This document shows, piece by piece, positions 36,805 to 47,312 of a stretch of 64,000 nt of DNA. A model generated the notes under the pieces. The model had not been told where the DNA came from. It saw nothing but the letters and a program-made list of their open reading frames with translations, and did no database searches. The DNA is from Mesobacillus foraminis (GTDB taxonomy: Bacteria > Bacillota > Bacilli > Bacillales > Cytobacillaceae). Both the position numbers and the translations under genes were made by a program. The stretch spans positions 27,099 through 91,098 of the forward strand of contig NZ_SLVV01000008.1 in NCBI RefSeq assembly GCF_004340465.1. Reading direction: 5' to 3'. Each line of letters begins with the position of its first letter. Positions within the stretch are counted from its first letter, which is position 1.

Positions 36805-36964
36805 AAAAGTTGTCGAAGATATTTACTTTGGAGTAATGAATGGGAGTTGGTCATAAATAATACCGCGTAAATTCAGGATAGACAATTGATAGACTTAATA
36901 TGGAAATAATTCTTAAGAGGATTACAAATTGTGGCGATCATATATTGAAGATGGAGTGGAGTTT

Positions 36965-38662
36965 ATGAAAGGTTTATTAAACTTTAAAAGTATAAGGGCA
37001 AAACTCATGGCCTCCTTTATGCTGATAACCCTATTGGTTCTGGGGTTCGGGTTTTATTTAATTTATTCAATACAAGAAATGAAGCAACAGACGGAGGAGA
37101 TTGCGGATAAGGAGATTCCGCTGCTCGCTACGGATATGAAAATTCTTTCTATCCTTGGCTCGAATCAAAGTGCACTGCGCGGATATGTCATTCATGGAGA
37201 TGAAGGAAACAAAGGAACCTATCAGGCATTAAAAGAAGTTAATTTTCAATTCCTGGAAGACTTATTAAAGCAGTCGGAAGACCCATCGGCAAAAGAATTG
37301 GCCGAACAGGTAAAAGAGATTTACACATTAGCGGACAGTGAGTTCTTTCCTGCTTATGAGTCCAAGGGTGCCGCGGAAGCAAGGCGGGTATTAACTGAAA
37401 AAATTGACCCATTAATCGATAAAACCAGCAACTCATTTATGGAGCTGGCTTTGGCAAGGGAAAAGGAAAGCAAGGAACGAAGCCAACTGGCTTTAGGATA
37501 TGCAGAGGATACTACCACTTTTTCTATTATCTTTGGGGCAGTGCTGATGCTCGTCGTAATATCGGGGTCATTCATCATTTCAGGATCCATCGCAAAGCCT
37601 ATTCACAGACTGAAGGAGCGTATGGACTTAATCGCGGATGGGGACCTGAGCAATGAACCGCTGGCAGCAGAATCAAAGGATGAAGTGGGAATGCTGGTTC
37701 ACACAGCCAATAAGGTCAGTGAAAATCTAAAAGGTATGTTTCTGAAAATCAATCAGGTTTCGGAGGCCTTGTCTAATCAAAGCCGAAGCCTGACTGATGC
37801 GTCAAATGGGGTAAAAGAAGGAAGCCATCAAGTGGCCGTAACCATGCAGGAATTATCGATTGGATCCGAGTCTCAGGCACGTACTACGACGGAGATTGCT
37901 TCTTCAATGGGCATGTTCACAAACAAGCTTGAGGAAGCGAATCACAGCGGTGGAGAGGTTTATGCTGCCTCACAGCAGGTCCTAGAGCTGTCCATGGAAG
38001 GCAGTCAGCTAATGAAGTCCTCGATTACGCAGATGGGCCACATTGATGAGATTGTTAACGTAGCAGTGGTCAAGGTAAAAGGATTAGGGGAACAGTCACA
38101 GGAAATAACCGAGCTTGTCGGAGTAATCAAAGAGATTGCCGAACAAACCAAAATCCTGGCTTTAAATGCCGCGATCGAGGCAGCAAGGGCAGGGGAGCAC
38201 GGAGCTGGATTTGCCATTGTTTCTGATGAGGTAAGGAAACTGGCTGATCAAGTAGCCCTCTCCGTAAGGGATATATCGGGGATTGTGGACAGCATTCAAA
38301 CCGAGACGAGGGCAGTGACCGATTCATTGAATAACGGATATATAGAAGTTGAAAAGGGCAAAAACCAGATTACAACAACCGGTGAAACCTTCGAGCAAAT
38401 CAATCACTCCCTTGTTGAGATGGCCAATGGAGTCCAAAAGATTTCCCATAATCTTGGAGACATAGCTGGCAATAGCCATGATATCAATAAATCGATTGAA
38501 GAAATCGCGGCGATATCGGAGGAATCGGCAGCGGGAATTGAGGAAACCTCTGCATCCGTACAGGAGACAGCCAGTTCCATGGAGGAGGTTTCAGCAAGTG
38601 CGGTTCACCTGACTGGCCTGGCAGGCGATTTGAAACAATTAGTTAACCGATTCAAGCTATAA
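36965..38662 (+). CDS. Methyl-accepting chemotaxis protein
   Basis: The 565-residue receptor has membrane helices at about 15-35 and 190-210 flanking a four-helix-bundle sensor domain. HAMP (about 210-262) and a long coiled-coil signalling domain follow, with hairpin tip [24 protein letters not shown]. The ligand is unknown. The ATG at 36965 after GGAGTGGAG is preferred over 36929. A SigD promoter and a terminator make it a single-gene unit, as expected for a motility-regulon receptor. Confidence 0.93.
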   Translation: MKGLLNFKSIRAKLMASFMLITLLVLGFGFYLIYSIQEMKQQTEEIADKEIPLLATDMKILSILGSNQSALRGYVIHGDEGNKGTYQALKEVNFQFLEDLLKQSEDPSAKELAEQVKEIYTLADSEFFPAYESKGAAEARRVLTEKIDPLIDKTSNSFMELALAREKESKERSQLALGYAEDTTTFSIIFGAVLMLVVISGSFIISGSIAKPIHRLKERMDLIADGDLSNEPLAAESKDEVGMLVHTANKVSENLKGMFLKINQVSEALSNQSRSLTDASNGVKEGSHQVAVTMQELSIGSESQARTTTEIASSMGMFTNKLEEANHSGGEVYAASQQVLELSMEGSQLMKSSITQMGHIDEIVNVAVVKVKGLGEQSQEITELVGVIKEIAEQTKILALNAAIEAARAGEHGAGFAIVSDEVRKLADQVALSVRDISGIVDSIQTETRAVTDSLNNGYIEVEKGKNQITTTGETFEQINHSLVEMANGVQKISHNLGDIAGNSHDINKSIEEIAAISEESAAGIEETSASVQETASSMEEVSASAVHLTGLAGDLKQLVNRFKL

Positions 38663-38668
38663 TGCAGT

Positions 38669-38704
38669 ATACCCCCTGATCACTTCACTTCAGGGGGTAT
38701 TTTT
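38669..38704 (+). terminator. Terminator after the chemotaxis receptor gene
   Basis: ATACCCCCTGA and TCAGGGGGTAT form a perfect 11-bp stem with a T-run. Confidence 0.93.
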
Positions 38705-38868
38705 ATAGGCCCGGGTGCTAAATATTACTACTAATCTAATTAAGCTGTAAAGTTCCCGTCAAAGAGAATGCTTCTTTGCATGTCCTGAGATAAGAAAACA
38801 ACATAGTGAAAGAAGGCCCGAATCAATTCAGTGGTAAGGAAAGGGCCTGCTTATGTGTCTGTTGGCCC

Positions 38869-40071
38869 TTATTTAAGGTCAACTAGTATGAAACATTTAT
38901 CATCACTTTTATGATAGAACTTTTCCTGGTGTTCAAGCGATTGAATAATTTTATGTTTTAGTTTTGCAAGTGGAAGCGACTGGTTTTCTCTGAGCAGGGC
39001 TTGGAGCACATTGGAACCTAGAGGGTCGGTGACTCCATCTGTGAAGAGCAGCAGTCTGTCTCCCCTGGTATATGTAATCGTTTTGGCTTTATAGACTATG
39101 TCTTCGAACATGCCAATAGGGACGCCGGTGGCTTTGAGTTCTGACTGTTGTCCATTTTTGTCCTGCCAGATTGCAGGAGGATGGCCTGCATTAATATAGT
39201 CGATTTTTTGCTGCCTGCTGTCGATTAAAAGGTAAATCGCCGTACAATAATGCCTTGTTTCCTCTTTGTTCTGAAACAGACTGTGCAGATGTTTATCCAA
39301 TTCCTGCATGACAATCTCCGGCTGGACCCCACTTGAAATCAATCTTTGGAATAGGGAATGGAGGGACATTGTGATCAATGCCGAAGAAATTCCATGCCCC
39401 ATTACGTCCAGCAGAATAATTCCGTAGCGGTGCTGATCTATGGGGTAAAATCCATAAATATCACCTGACAGTTCACTGGAAGCTCTGTAGTAGGATTCAA
39501 CCTGAATATCCGTAAGGTCAATAGGGTCCGTCAAGGAAGTCTCCTGTATTTTCCTGGCGAGTTCGAGTTCCTTTTTTGTTTCTATTTTAAATCTTTGATT
39601 TTGCTGGTTTACTTCCATAAGTTCTAATTGCTTTACCTTCAGTTCCTTCAGGGCTGATTCTAATTGTTTATTTGCCTCATGCTTGGCCAATAAAGCTGCC
39701 TCTGCCTCTTTTTTGGCGGCGAGAAGTTCATTTTCATACTGATTTCTTTTCCGTATTGGGAAAACGATACAGTCAATCTGGGCCTGTTTTGTCTTCCGGG
39801 CGTTCAGGATTACAGGTACTTCATCGCCATTGCTGTCTTCGAAGGAGAGATACATCTCCTCGATTTTTTCCTGAACTTTTATAAGCGGAACAAAATAAAG
39901 CTGGTAAAAGAGCTTTGAAGGCACAGTCAGAATGGAGCTGATCTGCTTTCCTGCCAGTTCGTCCCTTTCATAGTGGAGCATTCGCAGCAAGGTTTCATTG
40001 ATGGACTCAACCGCACCGTCCTTAGATAGTGTTAGAAAGCCGCATGGTGCATGGTTCAGCTGCTCATCCAT
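38869..40071 (-). CDS. rsbP: RsbP-like PAS/PP2C phosphatase
   Basis: The 400-residue protein has an N-terminal PAS domain (about 1-105), a coiled-coil linker (about 110-175) and a SpoIIE/RsbU-type PP2C phosphatase domain (about 190-400). Metal-ligand segments are [25 protein letters not shown] and LFTDGVTD. In B. subtilis RsbP dephosphorylates RsbV under energy stress to activate SigB. The start overlaps the rsbQ stop by 8 bp. The rsbV/rsbW/sigB genes are not in the window. Confidence 0.92.
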   Translation of the reverse strand: MDEQLNHAPCGFLTLSKDGAVESINETLLRMLHYERDELAGKQISSILTVPSKLFYQLYFVPLIKVQEKIEEMYLSFEDSNGDEVPVILNARKTKQAQIDCIVFPIRKRNQYENELLAAKKEAEAALLAKHEANKQLESALKELKVKQLELMEVNQQNQRFKIETKKELELARKIQETSLTDPIDLTDIQVESYYRASSELSGDIYGFYPIDQHRYGIILLDVMGHGISSALITMSLHSLFQRLISSGVQPEIVMQELDKHLHSLFQNKEETRHYCTAIYLLIDSRQQKIDYINAGHPPAIWQDKNGQQSELKATGVPIGMFEDIVYKAKTITYTRGDRLLLFTDGVTDPLGSNVLQALLRENQSLPLAKLKHKIIQSLEHQEKFYHKSDDKCFILVDLK

Positions 40072-40906
40072 TACATAAGGTCACCTCAGATCCATCCTTT
40101 GAGGTTTCCTTTAAATAGTTGCGGATAAGGCTAACAGTTTCTTCGGGATGACTCATATGCGGACAATGGCCCGTTGCTTTCATGTGTTTCAGCATACTGC
40201 CGGGCAGTTGCTGATGAATATATGCGCCAACCTGAACAGGGGCAATGACATCCTCGGAGCATTGTAAAATAAGTGTCGGCACCGTTACATTTGACAGGTC
40301 CTTTCTATTGTCTGCAAAAAAGGCAGCTTCCGCAAATTGGCGGGCGATGATCGGGTCTGTTGAGCAAAAACGTTCCTCCAGCTCTGCTTTGAGCTCGGGA
40401 CGGTCCGGGTTATTCATTACTGTGGCAGCAAAAACGGTTGCCCAGCCGAGATAATTTCGCTCCATCATTTCAATCAATCCAAGAAGCTGTTCTTTTTCAA
40501 ACCCGCCAAAATAATCAGGCGGGACATTTAAATAACAGGGGGAAGGTCCGAGCATGATCAAATCAGAAAAGTGCTCAGGGTTTTTAAGGGAGGCCAGCAT
40601 TCCAATCATGCTTCCAACTGAATGACCAACAAAAATGGCATCTTTCAGCTCAAGTAATGAACAAACATCCAGTACATCCTGGGCATAGCCTTCAAGAGTG
40701 CTGTATTTTTTTGCATCATAAGCCCGCAAATCCGAATTCCCTGAACCGACGTAATCGAATAAAATAATCCGGTATTCATTCTTGAACATTTTTGCAACTG
40801 GTTTCCATACACTTTGGTCACAGCCGAAACCAGGTGCCAGTATCATCGACTTTGTTCCGTTGCCTAGAATCTTTATATTGTTTCGAATGAAGATATCCTG
40901 GTTCAT
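40064..40906 (-). CDS. rsbQ: RsbQ alpha/beta hydrolase
   Basis: The 280-residue hydrolase is very similar to B. subtilis RsbQ throughout ([35 protein letters not shown]). The nucleophile is Ser96 in GHSVGS, with a later Asp in CSEDVIAP and His in GHCPHMSH. RsbQ provides a product or cofactor needed by RsbP's PAS domain for energy-stress signalling. It is upstream of and overlaps rsbP. Plant strigolactone receptors share this fold. Confidence 0.95.
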   Translation of the reverse strand: MNQDIFIRNNIKILGNGTKSMILAPGFGCDQSVWKPVAKMFKNEYRIILFDYVGSGNSDLRAYDAKKYSTLEGYAQDVLDVCSLLELKDAIFVGHSVGSMIGMLASLKNPEHFSDLIMLGPSPCYLNVPPDYFGGFEKEQLLGLIEMMERNYLGWATVFAATVMNNPDRPELKAELEERFCSTDPIIARQFAEAAFFADNRKDLSNVTVPTLILQCSEDVIAPVQVGAYIHQQLPGSMLKHMKATGHCPHMSHPEETVSLIRNYLKETSKDGSEVTLCNG

Positions 40907-41108
40907 GATGGGGCTCCTTCCTGTAAGGAATGATAGGAATCTATATATTACTTATCATAACACTTGGAACAGTAATTAAGCAGGGTTTGAAACTTGGCAT
41001 AAGTATAACGTAAAAATGGACTGCACCACCATAGGGCTTTAGTGGTCATCTCAGTTTGCCCTTTTGTCCTTCGCATGGTTTCTTTATAATAAATCAAGAG
41101 GTGAATGT

Positions 41109-41678
41109 ATGGCACGCGAGCGGAAGTTTTCTACAAGTGATCTATTTCAATCGGTCAAGCATATTCTTCTCCAGCATGGCTATGATGGATTTACAATCAG
41201 TCTTTTGGCTGACAGGCTTGAAGTTTCAAGAGGAGCCTTGTATAAATATTACGATAATAAAGATGAATTGATTACTCAGTTCATGGTTTATGAAATGGAG
41301 CAATTTATCGATGAATTGAAAGAAATTAATAGCCACACGGGATTTGAGCCAAAGTTCAGCTTCCTGATGGAAACCATTTTTAATAAAACTGAGCTGCATC
41401 AATTAATTCCCATTGCCAAACAAATAAAGCACCACCCAGATGGGAAAGAAAACAAAGACAAGCTGGAAAAACTGCCATTGGAAATGTACCGGTATTTACA
41501 GGATTTTATCTCGACGGGGAAAAAGGAAGGAAAGTTAAAATCTCATATACCGGACAGCGTCATGCTGGGAATGATTTTTCAAAGTGTCGCGATCCCAAAT
41601 CATTTTGGAATTCCCAAAGCTGAGTGGATTGCCTCGATAAAAGACATCCTCAGTGATGGAATGTTCGTAAGCAGATAA
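41109..41678 (+). CDS. TetR-family regulator of the adjacent exporter
   Basis: The 189-residue regulator has an N-terminal helix-turn-helix (about 8-55; GFTISLLADRLEVSRGALYKYY) and a TetR-type ligand domain. AAGAGGTGAATGT precedes the ATG at 41109. It lies just upstream of an MMPL exporter gene, and the intergenic region holds two TGACAC-NN-GTGTCA palindromes, the probable operators. The inducing ligand is unknown. Confidence 0.88.
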   Translation: MARERKFSTSDLFQSVKHILLQHGYDGFTISLLADRLEVSRGALYKYYDNKDELITQFMVYEMEQFIDELKEINSHTGFEPKFSFLMETIFNKTELHQLIPIAKQIKHHPDGKENKDKLEKLPLEMYRYLQDFISTGKKEGKLKSHIPDSVMLGMIFQSVAIPNHFGIPKAEWIASIKDILSDGMFVSR

Positions 41679-41679
41679 T

Positions 41680-41693
41680 TGACACATGTGTCA
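41680..41693. promoter_or_regulatory. TetR operator candidate 1
   Basis: TGACACATGTGTCA is a perfect 14-bp palindrome that begins one base after the tetR stop codon. Confidence 0.65.
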
Positions 41694-41742
41694 CTATGGA
41701 AGATAATTGTGGTGACCGGGTGTCTTTTATTTTTGTCCAAAG

Positions 41743-41756
41743 TGACACTCGTGTCA
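41743..41756. promoter_or_regulatory. TetR operator candidate 2
   Basis: TGACACTCGTGTCA repeats the first palindrome with only the central two bases changed, and its flanks extend the symmetry (AAG...CTT). It lies about 43 bp before the exporter gene. Confidence 0.7.
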
Positions 41757-41799
41757 CTTTCTTTTTAACATCCATAAAAAAAGAAGGGCAGGAGGAAGT

Positions 41800-43911
41800 A
41801 TGAAATCATTTTTACAGTCAATAACCGATTTTGTTTCAACTAAAAGAGGGATGTGGGCGACTCTTGGTATCTGGCTTGCTGTTACACTATTGCTCGCCGT
41901 TTTTGCCCCAAGCGCGAGGGATTATGAATCTTCCAGCATTGAATCTCTTCCTGCTGATGCAAAATCAGTCATTGCCCAAGACAAAGTAGATCAGTATTTT
42001 AACGATAACGAAGGGATACCGGCGATTCTGGTTTTTCAATCAGAGGATAGTAAAGTGGAACTGGAGCAGCTGGTGCCTTTCTATGAAGAAGTTGGCAAGC
42101 TTGAGGGAATAAAGGAAATTGTCCCGCTGACAAAAATGCCGCCTCAGGCGGCGGCAGGCTTCTTTTCCGAGGATCAGAGCACTCTTACTCTTCCTCTCAC
42201 ATTCGACCCGTCCATGGAATCGGCAGAAATGAGGGAAGTACAGGAACAGATCGAGGAAATCGTTAAAACTTCTACCGATTTAAATCTGTATATTACGGGT
42301 CCAGCCGGTATTGCAGTGGATTCTCTTAATCTTTTTTCAAGGGCGGACATTGTCCTGCTGCTATCCACTGTTGGGTTAATTTTAATTTTACTGATTGTGA
42401 TTTATCGCTCGCCACTGCTGGCCCTCATTCCACTCCTGGCAGCAGCATTTGTGTATGAGGTGGTTAATCAGGTGCTCGGTTTGATGGGGAAAGCCGGCCT
42501 GGTTATTAGCAGCCAGACCTTCTCGATCATGACGATTCTTTTATTTGCAGCAGTCATTGACTACTCTCTGTTTGTCTTCTCGCGTTTCCGCGAGGAGTTA
42601 AAGAAAACAGAGAGTAAGCTCGAGTCTATGAAGCTGGCGATGAGAGAAACGGGACTGCCTGTCTTTTTTTCTGGAGGAACGGTATTGGCTGCCATGCTTG
42701 TCCTGTTCTTTGGCAAATTTGGGGAATACCGCAATTTTGCCCCTGTTTTCGCCACAGCTATGTTCATTATCATGCTGGCTTCCATCACATTGGTCCCTGC
42801 ATTGTTCGCCCTATTCGGCAGAAGGTCCTTCTGGCCTAAAGTTCCAAGGGTTGGGGAAGATACAGTAAAATCGAATTCGGTATGGAGCAGGGTTGGGCGC
42901 TTTGTTACAAAAAAGCCTGCCATATCAGCAGCGGCCATTGGAGTGATCCTGCTGGCTTCGGCTCTGAACATGCTGAATATGAAGTATGAATTCGACACGA
43001 TCAAATCCTTTCCGGAGGATATGCCTTCCAGGGTGGGATATGAAATCCTGGAAGACAAGTTCGAAAAGGGTGATCTGGCCCCAACAACGGTTTTGCTTGA
43101 GACAGATCAACCGGTCACTCAGGAGCAGCAGGCAGACCTGCTGGGCCGTCTTGAGGAACAGCCTCTTGTCAGCAATGTTCGCCTAAATGGCACTGCAGCC
43201 AATGAAAAAGCGGTTCAATATAGCCTGACATTCACCGAGAGTCCATATGCTGCGAAAACAATGGACGCCTTGGAAAAAATGCGGGACAATTCAGCTGAAC
43301 TGCTGAAGGATAGCAATCTTGAAGGAGATTTGTTCTTTGCAGGGGAAACGGCTAAAAAAATAGATGACCGTGCAACAAACAACCGTGACCTTATTGTGAT
43401 CGTTGCGATTGAGTCGCTCCTGATCTTTGGCCTCCTTATCGTAATGACCAAATCCATCAGAATGCCAATTTATATGATGGGGACGATCTTGGTTTCATTC
43501 CTGGCAGCTGTCGGGCTGGGTATGTTTTTAAGCAGCCTGTTTTTCGACATTGATACCATCAGCAACCGTGTGCCGCTGTATTCATTTGTTTTCCTGGTGG
43601 CCCTCGGCATTGACTACAATATTATCTTAATTTCAAGGTTCATGGAGGAACGGAAGCACCATCCTGTAAAAAAGGCAGTCGAGATAGCCGTTTCCACCAC
43701 TGGAGGAGTGATTTCATCTGCAGGGATCATCCTTGCCGCAACCTTTGCTGTCTTAATGACCCAGCCTATCCAGTTGTTATTCGTGTTTGGCTTCATTGTT
43801 GCTGTAGGCATCTTGCTGGATACGTTTCTTATTAGGGGAATCCTGCTGCCCGCTTTGATTGTTATGCTGGAGAAGGATAAACCTTCAAAAGAGAAAGAGG
43901 CAATCTCCTGA
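41800..43911 (+). CDS. MMPL/RND-family exporter
   Basis: The 703-residue transporter has the two-fold MMPL layout. Each half has one helix, an extracytoplasmic domain of about 130-150 residues and five clustered helices, including the conserved AVIDYSLFVFSRFREEL and ALGIDYNIILISRFMEE, with the proton-relay Asp-Tyr. It resembles B. subtilis YdfJ-type exporters of lipids or hydrophobic compounds; the substrate is unknown. It is probably repressed by the upstream TetR protein. Confidence 0.9.
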   Translation: MKSFLQSITDFVSTKRGMWATLGIWLAVTLLLAVFAPSARDYESSSIESLPADAKSVIAQDKVDQYFNDNEGIPAILVFQSEDSKVELEQLVPFYEEVGKLEGIKEIVPLTKMPPQAAAGFFSEDQSTLTLPLTFDPSMESAEMREVQEQIEEIVKTSTDLNLYITGPAGIAVDSLNLFSRADIVLLLSTVGLILILLIVIYRSPLLALIPLLAAAFVYEVVNQVLGLMGKAGLVISSQTFSIMTILLFAAVIDYSLFVFSRFREELKKTESKLESMKLAMRETGLPVFFSGGTVLAAMLVLFFGKFGEYRNFAPVFATAMFIIMLASITLVPALFALFGRRSFWPKVPRVGEDTVKSNSVWSRVGRFVTKKPAISAAAIGVILLASALNMLNMKYEFDTIKSFPEDMPSRVGYEILEDKFEKGDLAPTTVLLETDQPVTQEQQADLLGRLEEQPLVSNVRLNGTAANEKAVQYSLTFTESPYAAKTMDALEKMRDNSAELLKDSNLEGDLFFAGETAKKIDDRATNNRDLIVIVAIESLLIFGLLIVMTKSIRMPIYMMGTILVSFLAAVGLGMFLSSLFFDIDTISNRVPLYSFVFLVALGIDYNIILISRFMEERKHHPVKKAVEIAVSTTGGVISSAGIILAATFAVLMTQPIQLLFVFGFIVAVGILLDTFLIRGILLPALIVMLEKDKPSKEKEAIS

Positions 43912-43936
43912 CAGCAGGAACAGAGTTTCAACAGAT

Positions 43937-43980
43937 AAAAGCAGGCATCCCGATTCGTAAGGGATGCCTGTTTTATTTTT
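43937..43980. terminator. Bidirectional terminator between the exporter and cydB
   Basis: AGCAGGCATCCC and GGGATGCCTGTT pair around a 9-nt loop, with T-rich tails on both strands. Confidence 0.9.
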
Positions 43981-43989
43981 AGGAGGCTG

Positions 43990-45036
43990 TCACTGATTCG
44001 GGTTGGTCTTCTGCCTCAGGAATTTTTTATCATGCATGAACAGGCTCCAGAAATAGATAAATCCAGGGAAGAGGATGGCAAATCCGACAATGTAGGTGAT
44101 AAACACTGCCCTAAAGGAATTGGGGTCAGTAAAAGCCGACTGAATGGTCACATTGGGATAGACAATATAAGGCAAATGGGCTTTTCCGTACACATAGCTT
44201 GCGATTAAGTACTGAGCGGTGACGGCAATAACCGAAAGCCTTGGCATCCCCTTCACTCCTTTTGAAAAGAAGTTTGGAAGGAAAAGACCGGCCCCTCCCA
44301 GCAGGAAGAATCCCAGCGATGTAAGCAGAAGAGGGAGGTCTTCCATCATTCGATCATAAATCCAGCGAGCTTCTTCCTTTAACGTCAGCATGATGCAAAA
44401 AGCCATAAGGAGGGAAATAGGGCCGGCTATTTTGGCATCGCGCAAATATACCCGATAGGCATCCATCTCCTCAGATGTCTTCGAGTAATCGGCCAGAAGC
44501 AGGGAGGAGAGGAACAGGGTGCTGCTGAAGGCGAAGCCAATAAACGTATAGACATTGGGGCTTGTGAACAGGCGTCCCAAGTTCAGCTGCGTCAGCCCAT
44601 TCCCATAATCAACGAACTCGCCGTGTGTAATCGGCAGGACAGCAATCAGCAATCCAGGGATAATAATGCCTGTAATGCCGGAAATGTAGGTCAGCGGCTT
44701 TTTATACTCAGTAGCCACATTTGAGAAGACCAGGAATGCACTCCTTAAAGCCAGTAAAAGCAGAATCATGCTGCCGGGAACCAGCAGAATGGTCCCCAAA
44801 GTGTAGGCTGCTGTAGGAAACAGGCTGTAGACCGCAACAACGAGGGCAACAATAAAAGTATTGGTTACTTCCCAGGTTGGCGATAAATACCGGTTGGCAA
44901 TATTGGTTGCTTTCGTTTTCTCCCTGTCTATGTAGATCATCGACCAAAAGCCTGCCCCGAAATCCATTGTCGCCATTACGGCATAAATAAACACAAATCC
45001 CCAAAGTACTGTAATGGCTATTAGTGCATCGGTCAT
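43990..45036 (-). CDS. cydB: Cytochrome bd-type quinol oxidase subunit II
   Basis: The 348-residue membrane protein has about eight to nine helices and the CydB start ALIAITVLWGFVFIYAVMATMDFGAGFW. With CydA it forms the heterodimeric bd oxidase that reduces oxygen at the expense of quinol. It resembles the YthB type more than the cydABCD operon. It lies 12 bp after cydA; no cydCD genes follow. Confidence 0.9.
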   Translation of the reverse strand: MTDALIAITVLWGFVFIYAVMATMDFGAGFWSMIYIDREKTKATNIANRYLSPTWEVTNTFIVALVVAVYSLFPTAAYTLGTILLVPGSMILLLLALRSAFLVFSNVATEYKKPLTYISGITGIIIPGLLIAVLPITHGEFVDYGNGLTQLNLGRLFTSPNVYTFIGFAFSSTLFLSSLLLADYSKTSEEMDAYRVYLRDAKIAGPISLLMAFCIMLTLKEEARWIYDRMMEDLPLLLTSLGFFLLGGAGLFLPNFFSKGVKGMPRLSVIAVTAQYLIASYVYGKAHLPYIVYPNVTIQSAFTDPNSFRAVFITYIVGFAILFPGFIYFWSLFMHDKKFLRQKTNPNQ

Positions 45037-45048
45037 TCGCTTCCCCTC

Positions 45049-46410
45049 CTAAGAATTTGAACTAAATAACGGCACACTCTTTTTTTCTGCACGCTGGAGA
45101 TCGTCCAATACCGTATTTTTTCTAAAATAATATAAAAGCACGAAAACGACAGCTGTGCCCAGGATGACATAGACAAAGGCAAACAGGATGAAAAGGATGC
45201 CTAAATTGGCAGCCGTTGTAGCAGACTGTGCCGTGGATAATATCCGGTAAATTACCCACGGCTGACGCCCGGTGCAGGCAAAGATCCAGCCAAATTCAAT
45301 GGCGGCTACAGCAAGAGGGCCGGAAGCAACCAGGGTCCAGAGAAAGACTTTCGGGAAATGATCCTTTTTCAAGAATTTTTTCCAAGCTATGCCTAAAAGT
45401 GATATAAGGATGAGCAGCGAGCCAATCCCGACCATGGCATTAAACAAGGTATGGACAAACAAAGGGGGCCAGTATTCTTCAGGGAAGTCATTTAAACCAA
45501 CTACCACCGTATCGAAGCTGTTTCCGGCAAGGAAGCTTAAAGCCCAAGGTATTTCAATGGCCCATTTAATTTCCTTTGTTTCGCGGTCCGTAAATCCCCC
45601 AATTGCGAGAGGAGCATGGTCCTGTGTTTCGAAAAGCCCCTCAGCAGCCGCAAGTTTCTCCGGCTGGTATTCATGCAGATATTGAGCTGATTCATGGCCA
45701 TTCAAGGCTGTCAGAAAGGACGCGATCCCTCCTACCACGAGGCTGATCATGATGGCCTTTTGATGCAGTTTATACACTCTTGAGCCAAAGTCTGACTTCA
45801 TGAGTTTAAAAGCAGCTACAGATGCGACCACAAAAGCCCCGGTCACATAAGCGGACAAGGCGACATGCCCGGCTGTGACAAAGAAGCTCGGGTTAAAAAA
45901 GGCCGCCCATGGGTCAATATCCAAATACTTCCCATCCTCGTACCGAAAACCTGCTGGCGTACCCTGGAAAGCATGGACATTTGTAATTAGAACCGCCGAG
46001 GCAAGCGCTCCCATTGCTACTAAAATCAGGCTGACAATCCTCATCCACGGGGCAATTCTTTCCGCAGCATAGACATAGATCGACATAAACAGGGCCTCGA
46101 CGAAAAAAGCATAGATTTCAATCTGGAAGGGGAGCGGCATCACACGGCCGATGACCTCCATGAACCCGGGCCAAAGCAGTGATAATTGAACACCTGCGAT
46201 GGTGCCTGTCGGGATTCCAACTCCAAGCAGTACCGCAAAGGCCTTCGTCCAGCGTTTGGCCATGACGACGTAGTCCTGGTCTTTGGTTCTTTGGTACATG
46301 AGCTCGGCCGTCAAGATCATAAGAGGCAGGCCTACTCCAATGGTTGCAAATATAATGTGGAATGCCATGGTGGTTCCAAATAAGGAACGGGCAATCAATA
46401 AGTCGTCCAT
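45049..46410 (-). CDS. cydA: Cytochrome bd-type quinol oxidase subunit I
   Basis: The about 453-residue protein has about nine helices. The haem-ligand histidine is in MAFHIIF, and a second is likely in TAGHVALSAYV; the quinol loop is short. GRQPWVIYRILSTAQS is a hallmark of CydA. It resembles B. subtilis YthA. The start is the ATG at 46410 or a GTG three bases upstream, both after AAAGGACG. It is divergent from queF. Confidence 0.92.
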   Translation of the reverse strand: MDDLLIARSLFGTTMAFHIIFATIGVGLPLMILTAELMYQRTKDQDYVVMAKRWTKAFAVLLGVGIPTGTIAGVQLSLLWPGFMEVIGRVMPLPFQIEIYAFFVEALFMSIYVYAAERIAPWMRIVSLILVAMGALASAVLITNVHAFQGTPAGFRYEDGKYLDIDPWAAFFNPSFFVTAGHVALSAYVTGAFVVASVAAFKLMKSDFGSRVYKLHQKAIMISLVVGGIASFLTALNGHESAQYLHEYQPEKLAAAEGLFETQDHAPLAIGGFTDRETKEIKWAIEIPWALSFLAGNSFDTVVVGLNDFPEEYWPPLFVHTLFNAMVGIGSLLILISLLGIAWKKFLKKDHFPKVFLWTLVASGPLAVAAIEFGWIFACTGRQPWVIYRILSTAQSATTAANLGILFILFAFVYVILGTAVVFVLLYYFRKNTVLDDLQRAEKKSVPLFSSNS

Positions 46411-46584
46411 CACTCATTACGTCCTTTCACTCTGATCATATTTCATATAATTTCCAATGGGGCCAGGAATATGTAACGAAATACTTAAAATCTATCAGTG
46501 AAGGGAGCAAGGGCTAAAAACGCAAACGAGGGCCTTAAAGAATATTTGGAATGTACCTGCATTGCTTAGGTGTTAAAAAATCAT

Positions 46585-46613
46585 TTGACGTTTTCCCTTG
46601 TGTTTTATATCAT
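46585..46613 (+). promoter_or_regulatory. Promoter of queF
   Basis: TTGACG (46585-46590) and TATCAT (46608-46613) are 17 bp apart and lie about 30 bp before the preQ1 aptamer. Confidence 0.7.
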
Positions 46614-46640
46614 ATGGAAAGAGTCCCCGTACTTGAACGG

Positions 46641-46677
46641 GAGAGGTTCATAGCTGATACCCTCTATAAAAAACTAT
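46641..46677 (+). ncRNA. preQ1-I riboswitch
   Basis: GAGAGGTTC, TAGCTGATACCCTCT and ATAAAAAACTA match the compact class I preQ1 aptamer: an AGAGG/CCTCT stem, a C-rich loop and an A-rich tail forming the pseudoknot. A terminator follows, so preQ1 should switch queF off by attenuation. Confidence 0.95.
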
Positions 46678-46693
46678 GGATTCATGACAATCT

Positions 46694-46722
46694 GCCATGT
46701 CCATATTGGGCATGGCTTTTTT
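46694..46722 (+). terminator. Attenuator terminator of the preQ1 riboswitch
   Basis: GCCATGTCC and GGGCATGGC form a stem around a 5-nt loop, followed by six Ts. Positions 46723-46811 form the rest of the queF leader. Confidence 0.88.
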
Positions 46723-46811
46723 GTTGCTTTTATCCGTTGCGTTTTTCCTTAGAATCAGCATGCGGCTCTCTTGTCAATTTGTGGGGTCATCATACAAGGG
46801 GGTTTTTTATT

Positions 46812-47312
46812 ATGTCTGGCAGAAGCCATGAAGAAGGTTTAAAGGATCTGACACTGCTCGGAAATCAAAATACAAAGTATTCATTTCAATATGCTCCGGA
46901 GGTTTTGGAGGCAGTCGACAATATGCATTCCAGCAGGGACTATTTCGTAAAATTCAACTGTCCGGAGTTCACCAGTCTATGCCCGATGACCCATCAGCCT
47001 GATTTTGCTACCATGTACATTTCCTACATTCCAGATAAAAAAATCGTCGAAAGCAAATCACTTAAATTGTATTTATTCAGTTTCAGGAACCATGGAGATT
47101 TCCATGAGGATTGTGTAAATATCATTATGAATGACTTAATCAAGCTGCTGGATCCACGCTATATCGAGGTGTGGGGGAAATTCACTCCCCGCGGCGGCAT
47201 TTCCATCGATCCATGGTGCAATTACGGAAAACCAGGAACAAAATACGAAGAAATGGCTGACTACCGGTTGATGAACCATGACCTGAACCCAGAAAAGATC
47301 GATAATCGATAA
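46812..47312 (+). CDS. queF: NADPH-dependent 7-cyano-7-deazaguanine reductase
   Basis: The 166-residue enzyme reduces preQ0 to preQ1 in queuosine biosynthesis. The nucleophilic Cys is in [15 protein letters not shown] and the QueF motif [20 protein letters not shown] is present. The ATG at 46812 follows AAGGGGG; the longer frame upstream runs through the riboswitch and is not coding. queCDE are not in the window. Confidence 0.97.
   Translation: MSGRSHEEGLKDLTLLGNQNTKYSFQYAPEVLEAVDNMHSSRDYFVKFNCPEFTSLCPMTHQPDFATMYISYIPDKKIVESKSLKLYLFSFRNHGDFHEDCVNIIMNDLIKLLDPRYIEVWGKFTPRGGISIDPWCNYGKPGTKYEEMADYRLMNHDLNPEKIDNR

Noticed and set aside
46551-46811. Longer queF start upstream
   Set aside because: The extension would run through the promoter, preQ1 aptamer and terminator; the true start has a good ribosome-binding site at 46812.
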